A DNA stretch of 64,000 nucleotides. It comes from Aquirufa nivalisilvae (GTDB lineage: Bacteria; Bacteroidota; Bacteroidia; Cytophagales; Spirosomataceae). The stretch covers positions 186,001 to 250,000 of the forward strand of contig NZ_SEWX01000001.1 in assembly GCF_004307455.1 (NCBI RefSeq), in the 5' to 3' direction. The notes below the pieces were generated by a model that had not been told where the DNA came from, did no database searches, and was given only the letters and a program-made list of their open reading frames with translations. A program made the translations under genes and the position numbers. Below, in pieces: positions 36,352 through 44,488 of the stretch (position 1 is the stretch's first letter; every line of letters begins with the position of its first letter).

Positions 36352-37421
36352 TTTTTATCTTCTAAGTATTTACGTATATGATTCATAGAGATTTCTCTTG
36401 GGTTAGCTCCATTTTTAAAATCTTTGTACCAAGAGATGGTCTGAAATACTGTTTGCTCAAACCCCCAAACTGGATGCCATGCTAATCCATGCTTGGCCTT
36501 TTCGCAATTCAAATGCAATAATCCTGCTTCATGTTTTGTGCCATCGGTCTTTCCTACCATTACTTCTCCACTACCATATACTTGGATACAAGATTCTACT
36601 AATTGTAATACAGTTTTGACTGAACCAAACTCTGGACCAAAGTTCCACGCCCCACTAAATTCCTTAGGCGATTCATATAGCCTTTGACCTAATAATAAAT
36701 AACCTGAGAGTGGCTCTAAAACATGCTGCCAAGGTCTTGTTGAATTAGGGCTTCTTATTTCAATTGGGATATTTCTTGAAATAGAACGGATGCAATCTGG
36801 AATAATTCGATCCAAAGCCCAATCACCTCCACCAATCACGTTACCTGCACGTACGCTGGCTACTCCAATGGATTCATTCTTACTAAAAAAAGAATCTATA
36901 TAGGATGAAAAAACAAGCTCAGCGGCAGCTTTTGAGGCACTATAAGGATCATGTCCCCCTAAAGCATCATTTTCACGATAACCCCAAATCCATTCATTGT
37001 TTTTATAACATTTATCACTGGTTACGTAAATCAATGATTTAACTGATTTCGTCTTTCGCACAGCTTCCAATACATTCACCGAACCTGATACATTCGTATC
37101 AAAAGTCGTTTTAGGGTCATCATATGACAGACGAACCAGCGCTTGTGCAGCTAAATGAAATACTATTTCGGGTTGGAACCGCTCAAAAACATCATTCAAT
37201 AATTGACTATCTAATAAATTGCCGTCAATATGTTCAATATCATTCGCCAAGTTCAACAGATTAAAATGATCATCTTCTGAAGTGGGAGCTAAAGCATAAC
37301 CTAGCACGTTTGCCCCCATTGAATGTAACCACAAGGCTAACCAGGAGCCTTTAAATCCTGTATCCCCTGTTAAGAGAACTCGTTTACCTTGATAAAATTG
37401 ATTCATTACCATTTTTTCCAT
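36348..37421 (-). CDS. rfbG: CDP-glucose 4,6-dehydratase
   Basis: 357 residues. Signatures: YQGKRVLLTGDTGFKGSWLA, LWLHSMGANVLGYAL, FHLAAQALVRLSYDDPKTTF, TSDKCYKNNEWIWGYREND, catalytic YSASKAAAEL and RAGNVIGGGDWALDRIIPD. All are typical of RfbG/DdhB. Converts CDP-glucose to CDP-4-keto-6-deoxyglucose. A Met at residue 6 (MNQFYQGK, start 37406) gives a TAATG overlap with rfbF and may be the true start. Confidence 0.93.
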   Translation of the reverse strand: MEKMVMNQFYQGKRVLLTGDTGFKGSWLALWLHSMGANVLGYALAPTSEDDHFNLLNLANDIEHIDGNLLDSQLLNDVFERFQPEIVFHLAAQALVRLSYDDPKTTFDTNVSGSVNVLEAVRKTKSVKSLIYVTSDKCYKNNEWIWGYRENDALGGHDPYSASKAAAELVFSSYIDSFFSKNESIGVASVRAGNVIGGGDWALDRIIPDCIRSISRNIPIEIRSPNSTRPWQHVLEPLSGYLLLGQRLYESPKEFSGAWNFGPEFGSVKTVLQLVESCIQVYGSGEVMVGKTDGTKHEAGLLHLNCEKAKHGLAWHPVWGFEQTVFQTISWYKDFKNGANPREISMNHIRKYLEDKK

Positions 37422-38188
37422 GGGGCATTGTTGTTTTCATACAAACCATTTAATAAGATAAATTCCCGATAGGTATCCATGGGTTGCCAAAAACCATCGT
37501 GATTAAACTGCATCAATTGTTGGTCTTTGACTAAATCCATCATGGGTTCTTTTTCAAAAACTAAATCATCATTTTCTGGTAGATAATCAAATAATTCGCG
37601 ATTACAAACAAAAAAGCCCCCATTAATTCTACCACCTGCAGATTGAGGTTTTTCATTAAATTCCGAAATCACTCCCTCATCTGTACACATGATTTCTCCA
37701 AATCGACCAGGAGGTCTCACTCCAGTAAGGGTTAAATGCCGACCATGCGAATGATGAAATTCTACAAGTTTATTAATATCTACATCACTTAATCCATCTC
37801 CATAGGTTAATAAAAATTGAGAATCATCCCCAATGTATTTCTTGATTTTTCTGATGCGGGAACCTGTCATAGCCTTCTCCCCTGTCTCAGCAAATGTTAT
37901 TTCCCAATCACTCTCTTGAATTTTATTTTTAAACTGAATCGATTCCTTATCCCCCAACCGAAGTGTAAAGTCGGAAGTATTCACTTGGTAGTTTAAAAAA
38001 TATTCCTTGATAACCTTCCCTTGATGACCCAAGCAAATGATAAATTCCTTGTGTCCAAATAAGGAATAATATTTCATAATATGCCAAACTATGGGATAAT
38101 TCCCCACTGGAATCATGGGTTTTGGAATATTATCGGCTACATCTCGAATTCGAGTTCCTTGACCGCCACAAAGAATAACAACTTTCAT
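37406..38188 (-). CDS. rfbF: Glucose-1-phosphate cytidylyltransferase
   Basis: 260 residues. MKVVILCGGQGTRIRDVADN followed by IPKPMIPVGNYPIVWHIMKY is the RfbF/DdhA signature, with FLLTYGDGLSDVDI as the metal site and GFWQPMDTYREFILLNGLYE near the end. It makes CDP-glucose from CTP and glucose-1-phosphate, the entry to the CDP-deoxysugar branch. It overlaps the downstream rfbG open frame by 16 nt (1 nt with the alternative start). Confidence 0.94.
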   Translation of the reverse strand: MKVVILCGGQGTRIRDVADNIPKPMIPVGNYPIVWHIMKYYSLFGHKEFIICLGHQGKVIKEYFLNYQVNTSDFTLRLGDKESIQFKNKIQESDWEITFAETGEKAMTGSRIRKIKKYIGDDSQFLLTYGDGLSDVDINKLVEFHHSHGRHLTLTGVRPPGRFGEIMCTDEGVISEFNEKPQSAGGRINGGFFVCNRELFDYLPENDDLVFEKEPMMDLVKDQQLMQFNHDGFWQPMDTYREFILLNGLYENNNAPWKKW

Positions 38189-38225
38189 ATTATAAAAATT
38201 TAATTAACTAATTCTGTCTTAAATA

Positions 38226-38975
38226 TCAACCTCCTTTACGAACAAGTAATGTAAATCCAGCTGCAAATTGATTCGGGTACTTGTTGGTTAAACTTTTCAC
38301 CACACCTTTCATAAATCCAAATCGTGAAATGAATGGAATAGAACCAAAATGATAACTTAAATCTTTGACAAGTGACAAATTAAACTTCTCCAACACTTTT
38401 AAGGTATCATTAAATTCATAAAATCGAATATGCGGGAATGTCCACCTACTTTCATTTTTAAAAAACGAGAAGGTATCAATATCATTGGTAAATAAAAATT
38501 TGACCCTAGCACTTAATGGAAAATGGTTAGGGACATGCAATAAGAAAACTCCACCTGGCTTAAGTACTCTTTTTATTTCTGCTACCGTATGTGTAGGATT
38601 TAACAAATGTTCAAAAACATCTTTGCAAACAATGACATCAAATGTATCATCATGAAAAGGTATTTTGTCGACGTTCAGATCTTCCACTTGTTTTACTTCT
38701 TTATATCCCCTTTTAATGGCTAGGTCCGCAAAATCAGTATGTCCATCTACTCCAAAACATTGAGTACATCCGACGTCCAATATATGCTTCATGAATAAAC
38801 CCGTTCCACATCCTACATCTAGTACTTTTGAATTCTTCAAATCTACTTCCTTCCCTAATTCCTTTAAAACTGGAATAAAATAATTATCTGATTCTGAAAT
38901 TTCTTCAATTTCTTCAAAGTATTTGCCTGCAAAATGCACGTTCTTTTCGCTTTCAACCTCTGAACTTGGATTCAT
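38226..38975 (-). CDS. Class I SAM-dependent methyltransferase
   Basis: 249 residues. SAM-binding motif I is VLDVGCGTGLFMKHILDVG, followed by the acidic FGVDGHTDFADLA, FDVIVCKDVFEHLLNP and KPGGVFLLHVPNH. Predicted to O- or C-methylate a sugar or intermediate of the polysaccharide. Three nt separate it from the GT4 gene and 37 nt from rfbF. No substrate signature. Confidence 0.85.
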   Translation of the reverse strand: MNPSSEVESEKNVHFAGKYFEEIEEISESDNYFIPVLKELGKEVDLKNSKVLDVGCGTGLFMKHILDVGCTQCFGVDGHTDFADLAIKRGYKEVKQVEDLNVDKIPFHDDTFDVIVCKDVFEHLLNPTHTVAEIKRVLKPGGVFLLHVPNHFPLSARVKFLFTNDIDTFSFFKNESRWTFPHIRFYEFNDTLKVLEKFNLSLVKDLSYHFGSIPFISRFGFMKGVVKSLTNKYPNQFAAGFTLLVRKGG

Positions 38976-38978
38976 AAT

Positions 38979-40223
38979 TTATGCTTCTTTAATAATAGTA
39001 TTATACTCTTTAGCCATTAAACTGGCATCATATTTATTTGCAAATGTAATCATCCCTCTTTCTCCCATTTCTTCCACTAGATTAGCATCTTGTAAAATAT
39101 GTAAGATGGCATCTGCAAATTCATTGGAGTTCTTCGCAGAACATACCTTTCCTGCACCACTTCCTTCCATAACCTCTGGCATTCCACCCACATCTGTTGT
39201 AACAACGGGTATTCCCAAGGCCATCGCTTCAATAATTGTTAACCCAAATGACTCCTCCGACTGTGATGGAACCACTAACAAGGCTGCTTGAGCGAGTAAG
39301 GATATTTTATCGTCATGAAAATCGTGAAGCTCCACATTTTCCGCCAATCCCAATCTTTTCACTTCATTGGTTACGAGGTCTATTTCATGTTTTTTACCCG
39401 AATACCCATAAATTTTAAGCTTCATACTCGGTAGCTTTTCTACTACTTTTTTAAATGCTTGAAGCAAAAACAAATGTCCTTTTCTGGGTTCATACGTAGC
39501 TAGCATCAAACAATAGGGCCGCTGGGAAAGTGCAATAGGTCTAAATTGATGAGGATTTGGATTCTCTATTCCATTTAAAATAAAATGCAATTTTTGACTG
39601 TCTTTGAAAGTCGATCTCAACCTTAAACTATTTAAACAATGTTGCGTAACGCTAATGAAATGAGAAGAGGCTTTATTTACTTCCTTGTCAATGAAATTCT
39701 CAAAATAAGCATTATACCATTGAGTAGGAGCTGCATAATTATGAAAATTAAATATCACCTTTGTCTTTTTTCCAGAAAATTTCCAAGCTATAGCTGCAGA
39801 TCGACATAATAAACTAGCAGGATATCCTCCATTGACCACCATCAGTCGATCGTAATTACTATTTCTAAATTTAATAGCTAATGTCAACACATACCATGGA
39901 TACAATATGATGTATTCCAACATACGATAACTTAAAACAAAAAAAGCTCGGACTATTTTCCACTTGCTAATAGAAAAGCTGCTTTGACCCATTGCCATGG
40001 AAGTTGTATAAAAATACGTGTATTCCACTATGGATATTTTTCTCCTTGTTTGATTTTTAATAGTTTTTAGACCAGGATGTGACTGATTACATAGAAGTGT
40101 TAATTCATCTTGTTCATCTGGCCAGGCATTAAATAGATTAATTAAGAACGTGTCCAATCCTCCCTTGTATAAATTTTCAGTAAAAAATGCGATTTTCATA
40201 TTTTGCAAAAGAGAATGATTCAA
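38979..40223 (-). CDS. Glycosyltransferase family 4
   Basis: 414 residues (406 if the start is Met9, MKIAFFTENLYKGGLDTF at 40199, which looks more natural). GT-B fold; C-terminal blocks YCLMLATYEPRKGHLFLLQA, KLKIYGYSGKK, VVPSQSEESFGLTIIEAMAL (the EX7E motif) and GIPVVTTDVGGMPEVMEG are classic GT4. Retaining transferase, cytoplasmic face of the inner membrane. Donor and acceptor unknown; the neighbouring methyltransferase and CDP-sugar genes may hint at its donor. Confidence 0.9.
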   Translation of the reverse strand: MNHSLLQNMKIAFFTENLYKGGLDTFLINLFNAWPDEQDELTLLCNQSHPGLKTIKNQTRRKISIVEYTYFYTTSMAMGQSSFSISKWKIVRAFFVLSYRMLEYIILYPWYVLTLAIKFRNSNYDRLMVVNGGYPASLLCRSAAIAWKFSGKKTKVIFNFHNYAAPTQWYNAYFENFIDKEVNKASSHFISVTQHCLNSLRLRSTFKDSQKLHFILNGIENPNPHQFRPIALSQRPYCLMLATYEPRKGHLFLLQAFKKVVEKLPSMKLKIYGYSGKKHEIDLVTNEVKRLGLAENVELHDFHDDKISLLAQAALLVVPSQSEESFGLTIIEAMALGIPVVTTDVGGMPEVMEGSGAGKVCSAKNSNEFADAILHILQDANLVEEMGERGMITFANKYDASLMAKEYNTIIKEA

Positions 40224-40265
40224 TCAAGAATAAAAGATTTGGCTATTCCCAATATCAAATCAGAA

Positions 40266-40814
40266 TTAAATTACTCTGGGTTTATTAACCAGTACTTTGG
40301 AGTTGTCAGGCACATCAAAAAAGACACTAACACCAGTTCCTATCACCACATTCTTCCCGATAGTTACTCCTGGTAAAATAATGGAATGGGAATAGATAAT
40401 TGAATTATCTCCAATTACAATAGGAGCTATTTTCAAAACAACTGGTTTTTCGGCAGAATGATCTATCGTATGTAAACCATTTAAAAATGATAGAGTCACA
40501 TGATCCCCAATTTTAATTCCCCCATGAGCTGAAATAACTGTTCCTCTATTAACATGAAAATGGTGGCCAATCTCGAGTTTAGAGGGGACATCAACCCATA
40601 CATTTTTTCTAATAAAACTTGATCCGAATACATCAATTTTAACACCAGCAGCCCACCAAAAAAAAGGCCTGATGTAACCACATACATATAAATCCGGCAA
40701 TAAATTTGCCAGTCCTAAAAAAATGGATAGTCTAATTCTCCCATCAATGATATCATCCTTGAATGCTCTTAAAAGTATCATAGGATATTTGAACACCTCT
40801 TTCATGAATACCAA
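40266..40814 (-). CDS. Hexapeptide-repeat (left-handed beta-helix) acyltransferase
   Basis: 182 residues. Imperfect hexapeptide repeats run from about residue 85 (IGHHFHVNRGTVISAHGGIK, IGDHVTL, VIGDNSIIYSHSIILPGVTI, GKNVVIGTGVSVF), ending DVPDNSKVLVNKPR. The LLNGLHTIDH-like block supplies the catalytic His of the LacA/WbbJ type (here SFLNGLHTIDH). Probably O- or N-acetylates a sugar from acetyl-CoA. The gene contains a run of eight T on its coding strand (plus-strand A run near 40658). 88 nt separate it from cysC. Confidence 0.8.
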   Translation of the reverse strand: MVFMKEVFKYPMILLRAFKDDIIDGRIRLSIFLGLANLLPDLYVCGYIRPFFWWAAGVKIDVFGSSFIRKNVWVDVPSKLEIGHHFHVNRGTVISAHGGIKIGDHVTLSFLNGLHTIDHSAEKPVVLKIAPIVIGDNSIIYSHSIILPGVTIGKNVVIGTGVSVFFDVPDNSKVLVNKPRVI

Positions 40815-40902
40815 TTTATTTTGTTCAATAACTTTAAAAGTGGGAAATATGATAGATAAAATATGTTAAACCAAATCCTTCTTCTTTACATCTACGACCT
40901 AC

Positions 40903-41487
40903 TTAAATTTTACCTTTCAAATACTCAACAACTAAGGACACAGACTCCTCAATACTATTCCCATTTTTCAATTCAATATCGGGGTTTTCAGGATTTTCAT
41001 ATGGACTTGTAATACCAGTAAATTCCGCTATTTCTCCATTTCTTGCCTTCTTATATAAGCCTTTTATATCCCGTTCTTCGCAAACTTCTAGACTTGTATT
41101 GACAAAAACCTCAATAAAATCATCTTCACCTATGATGTCACGAATCATTAATCGGTCTTTTTTCAGAGGTGATATAAATGCAGCCAAAACTACCATGCCT
41201 GCATCGACCATCAGTTTAGCAATCTCTGCTACTCGTCTCAAATTCTCTGCTCGATCTGCTTCACTAAATCCAAGTCCTTTATTTATCCCCATCCTGATTT
41301 TGTCGCCGTCCAAGATATACGTATGTACACCTGATTCATGCAGAATCTGTTGAACTCGATCTGATACAGTTGATTTTCCTGAACCAGACAAGCCTGTAAA
41401 CCAAATAACTTTGGACAAATGTCCATTTAAAGCATTCTTATCCTGTCTGTTGATTTTGTAAAAGTGTTCTAGGTTATTGTTTTTCAT
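40903..41487 (-). CDS. cysC: Adenylylsulfate (APS) kinase
   Basis: About 194 residues from the Met at 41487; a longer open frame to 41541 would overlap the DUF2061 gene by 68 nt, and MKNNNLEHFYKINRQDKN is a normal CysC N-terminus. The P-loop is WFTGLSGSGKSTVS, followed by YILDGDKIRMGINKGLGFSE, FISPLKKDR and VFVNTSLEVCEERD. It makes PAPS, the sulfuryl donor, from APS. With CysQ and the sulfotransferase nearby it forms a sulfation module. Sulfate adenylyltransferase (CysD/CysN) is not in the window. Confidence 0.93.
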   Translation of the reverse strand: MKNNNLEHFYKINRQDKNALNGHLSKVIWFTGLSGSGKSTVSDRVQQILHESGVHTYILDGDKIRMGINKGLGFSEADRAENLRRVAEIAKLMVDAGMVVLAAFISPLKKDRLMIRDIIGEDDFIEVFVNTSLEVCEERDIKGLYKKARNGEIAEFTGITSPYENPENPDIELKNGNSIEESVSLVVEYLKGKI

Positions 41488-41896
41488 TTGATTCTTGTTT
41501 TGGGGGTAATCCAAATTTAAATTTATGCCATACCTCTTCATGGATATAATAAAGTATAATCTTGGTAACGACTTCTGTCAACCCAATTTTCATTCCACTC
41601 ACTGAATTACCTGAAATAAACCAAGCTAATAGAAATGTATCTACTGATCCGAAAAATCGATATGAAATGGATTTTACTAAATGCCTAAGTTTACTGTTAG
41701 TGAATTTGATTCTAAACCAAATTCTTTCATGCACATAGTATAATAATAATTTGGTAATCACTTCTGATATACCAATTTTCAATCCAAGTAAAGGCTCCCC
41801 AGTTATTATAAAAGAGACTACAATCGTATCTATGGTACCAACCACACGCCAAGAAATGGACTTACTAAAATGGCGTAAATGTGTAATATCCTTCAT
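41474..41896 (-). CDS. Tandem DUF2061 small membrane protein
   Basis: 140 residues made of two copies of the same ~60-residue domain. Copy 1 (about 6-62) has HFSKSISWRVVGTIDTIVVS, then GLKIGISEVITKLLLYYVHE. Copy 2 (about 70-127) has HLVKSISYRFFGSVDTFLLA, then GMKIGLTEVVTKIILYYIHE. Each copy has two short hydrophobic helices, so the protein is probably membrane-embedded. DUF2061 is of unknown function but recurs next to sulfate-activation genes; here it lies between cysQ (3 nt) and cysC. A role in sulfate or PAPS handling is inference. Confidence 0.85.
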   Translation of the reverse strand: MKDITHLRHFSKSISWRVVGTIDTIVVSFIITGEPLLGLKIGISEVITKLLLYYVHERIWFRIKFTNSKLRHLVKSISYRFFGSVDTFLLAWFISGNSVSGMKIGLTEVVTKIILYYIHEEVWHKFKFGLPPKQESNEKQ

Positions 41897-41899
41897 ATT

Positions 41900-42697
41900 T
41901 TACTGTACTATAAAATAATGGTTTAATAAGTTCTCTTTATTATATCTAAGCTCCTCTTTTGTGTTATTGTCAATAACTTTATATCCGATTGCTTTGCAAA
42001 TAGCATGACCCGCAGCCGTGTCCCATTCCATGGTTGGGCCAAACCTTGGATAAATATCTGCTAACCCTTCTGCCACTAAACAAAATTTCAAAGAACTCCC
42101 TTTAGACACGACCTCTACTTGATCATATGAAATTTTCAGTTCATTAATAAATCGAGTAGTCTCATCGTTCATATGCGACCGGCTTCCTACCACTCTGATT
42201 AAATCAAAACGGGGAGACTTTCGACTTAATATTTGAGATTGAGGGAACAGCTCATCTGGCATTGAAAAATCTTCTTCGATCACTCGTTTTACTGCAATAC
42301 CAGCTTCGACATCCGCATAATATAACTCTCTGGTACAAGGTACAAATACCACCCCAAGAGTAGGCTTTCCCTTTTCTACTAATGCAATATTGACCGTAAA
42401 TTCTCCATTTCTCTTAATGAATTCCTTCGTTCCATCCAATGGATCAACCAACCAACACACTGGCCAATTTTGACGAAGTTCAAAAGAATCTAATTTGTTC
42501 TCCTCACTAATAATGGGTATTCCAGTTTCTACTAGATATTGATTAATTACTTGGTTTGAAACTAAGTCTGCCTTCGTCAATGGCGACTCATCTGGTTTGG
42601 TATCAAAGTCAAAATCTCCTAGGTAAACTTTCATGATTTCAATACCAGCATCTAAAGCAGCCTGAATTGAAATTTTTAAATTTGCTGTTTTATTCAA
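41900..42697 (-). CDS. cysQ: 3'(2'),5'-bisphosphate nucleotidase
   Basis: 265 residues, inositol-monophosphatase fold. Metal-site motifs are ISEEN, VDPLDGTKEFIKRNGEFTVN and the C-terminal EWDTAAGHAI. It hydrolyses PAP, the by-product of PAPS-dependent sulfotransferases, to AMP. Gene order cysQ-DUF2061-cysC with a sulfotransferase two genes upstream supports a role in recycling PAP during glycan sulfation. Confidence 0.93.
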   Translation of the reverse strand: MNKTANLKISIQAALDAGIEIMKVYLGDFDFDTKPDESPLTKADLVSNQVINQYLVETGIPIISEENKLDSFELRQNWPVCWLVDPLDGTKEFIKRNGEFTVNIALVEKGKPTLGVVFVPCTRELYYADVEAGIAVKRVIEEDFSMPDELFPQSQILSRKSPRFDLIRVVGSRSHMNDETTRFINELKISYDQVEVVSKGSSLKFCLVAEGLADIYPRFGPTMEWDTAAGHAICKAIGYKVIDNNTKEELRYNKENLLNHYFIVQ

Positions 42698-42710
42698 AAG
42701 AAAATTGATT

Positions 42711-44465
42711 TTAGCTTTGTAAGATTTCTTTCATGGTTGCGACTGGATTTTCCACTCGACGAGCATATTGATGACAAAATTTATTTTTGGCAACTTGTAA
42801 CTCCGGACTCGTCCACCATGCGTCTAAATTGTCCCAAATCTCATTGATATGCTTTGTTGCATCATCGGCTGTTCTAAATAATATACCTACTGATTCTAAC
42901 AGCTCATAATAAGGCAGGGCCTCTTCATTAATCTCATCAAAATAAAATTGATCAAAAAATGCTATGGTCGGGATATTTAAAGAAAGGGTTTCTAGAATAC
43001 CCGTAGAATCATAAGAATGTACTACCAATTTACTTTTATTGATTAAATCCCAAATTGGAACTGTCCCTGCATCGTACGGAAGAGTGGGATCAAAATCAAG
43101 CCAACGTTGTTTATCACACCAAGCACCTAAGGTATAATATGACAGTCGAATGTTCAGTTCACTTTTTAAATCCTGATGAAGTCCACTTACAAACCTAAAT
43201 TGTTCTTGCTGATATATCTCCTGATTTAGATGTCTATCATAAGTAGCCAATCGATTATAAATTGTTCTTTCTATCAGCAATATCCCTTCTCCTGAACATT
43301 TTTCTCTAACAGGAAAGTTGGCCGTTTTAAACACAAAGGCCGGGACTACATGAGATGTTCCACTTCCCCAACCCCATGAAATAAACTTATCTGAGGTAGA
43401 ATATTCGGGAATTTGATGGGTGTGATAAATCCAAGTTCCATACAAATTTCCATGCTGACCTACATAATACTTAATCCCTTGCTCTACTTTCTGAGCTGTC
43501 CATACTTTGAATACCTCGTCAGTATCAAAATTGTTAGAAGTAAAAATAAATTTAGGTGAGCTTGGCCAGGGTAATTGGGTAGTAAAATCGACTAAGCTAC
43601 TGTAGCCTTCGACATAACAAGTAGGAATACACTCGGACAAAATTTGCCGAATGAATAAATCAAAACCCGAATGGCCCGAATAATTAAAGGAAATCTTACT
43701 CCTTATTTCATTATCAAATTCACATGACTCTACCGTTTGCTGTTCCCAAAAACTTGGAAATTGACCTAAACTTAATTGCAATTTGACTGCCAGGCCAACT
43801 GGTAAATAGCTATTGATGATAAATGCATCATCATCTCGAATCAAAAAACGAAATACGGATTTCCATATACGTTTCAATCTTACTTTAACCCCTTTTTCCT
43901 GAACCAAAGGTGAAGATTTTTGAAAGCTGATCGAATCATCTTCCACTGGCACCCTTCTTCTTTGAGATATCCCTTTAAAATCTAATACTCTTTTATAAAA
44001 ATTCTGGTTCCATAAATCACTATACAAGGCAAGTTGAAATCCATAAGAATTTAGCGTAGCCAAACGGTATTGATCATTCCCATAAACAATTACCTCACTG
44101 ATATCATAATGGTCCAACGCATGCATCAAACCATGGTATCTATTGATGCATACACTAACAAATCTTTGAAGCCAATACCCTAGCACAATATCCCAATATC
44201 GTCGACTATGATTACATTGGTGTAACCTATTAAGTTCATGACTTAGTTCATCCAGTAATTCTTCGTATACACTAATTAGTAGCTGATGATCTTTGGACTT
44301 TTGATCGGGTTCTAGCCCATATGGAGAAACCACTTCAGCATCAAGTATTGACCAGCTTTCTTTTCGATGATATTGCCTACACCATTCTCCCAAAAATAAT
44401 ATAGGTTCGTCTTTGGGCCATGTTTCCTCGTCAGCTGTTGTTACTAATACTCGTTTGTTTGACAT
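42711..44465 (-). CDS. LIC12162-family putative carbohydrate transferase
   Basis: 584 residues. The N-terminus VLVTTADEETWPKDEPILFL with GEWCRQYHRKESW, and the block RRYWDIVLGYWLQRF, are the hallmark of the LIC12162 family described from Leptospira O-antigen regions. The C-terminal half has YVGQHGNLYGTW, SWGWG and LVVHSYDSTGILETLSLNIP, reminiscent of Kdo-transferase/capsule-transferase folds and consistent with a nucleotide-sugar site. Function unproven. Here it lies between the sulfotransferase and cysQ and near nonulosonate genes, so a nonulosonic acid transferase role is a reasonable guess. Confidence 0.8.
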   Translation of the reverse strand: MSNKRVLVTTADEETWPKDEPILFLGEWCRQYHRKESWSILDAEVVSPYGLEPDQKSKDHQLLISVYEELLDELSHELNRLHQCNHSRRYWDIVLGYWLQRFVSVCINRYHGLMHALDHYDISEVIVYGNDQYRLATLNSYGFQLALYSDLWNQNFYKRVLDFKGISQRRRVPVEDDSISFQKSSPLVQEKGVKVRLKRIWKSVFRFLIRDDDAFIINSYLPVGLAVKLQLSLGQFPSFWEQQTVESCEFDNEIRSKISFNYSGHSGFDLFIRQILSECIPTCYVEGYSSLVDFTTQLPWPSSPKFIFTSNNFDTDEVFKVWTAQKVEQGIKYYVGQHGNLYGTWIYHTHQIPEYSTSDKFISWGWGSGTSHVVPAFVFKTANFPVREKCSGEGILLIERTIYNRLATYDRHLNQEIYQQEQFRFVSGLHQDLKSELNIRLSYYTLGAWCDKQRWLDFDPTLPYDAGTVPIWDLINKSKLVVHSYDSTGILETLSLNIPTIAFFDQFYFDEINEEALPYYELLESVGILFRTADDATKHINEIWDNLDAWWTSPELQVAKNKFCHQYARRVENPVATMKEILQS

Positions 44466-44488
44466 TTAATTTTGTTAATCCTAATCTA

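Noticed and set aside
35899-38188. dTDP-rhamnose pathway
   Set aside because: The cupin looks like RmlC, but rmlA, rmlB and rmlD are absent and the activating enzyme is a cytidylyltransferase (rfbF).
38923-39291. Open frame of 122 codons on the plus strand
   Set aside because: Antisense of the methyltransferase/GT4 pair; composition follows the complementary strand, and no motif is seen.
40650-40665. A8 run in the hexapeptide acyltransferase as a phase-variation tract
   Set aside because: Runs of eight A or T are common in this AT-rich window (also near 44540 and 48951), so the tract is not exceptional.
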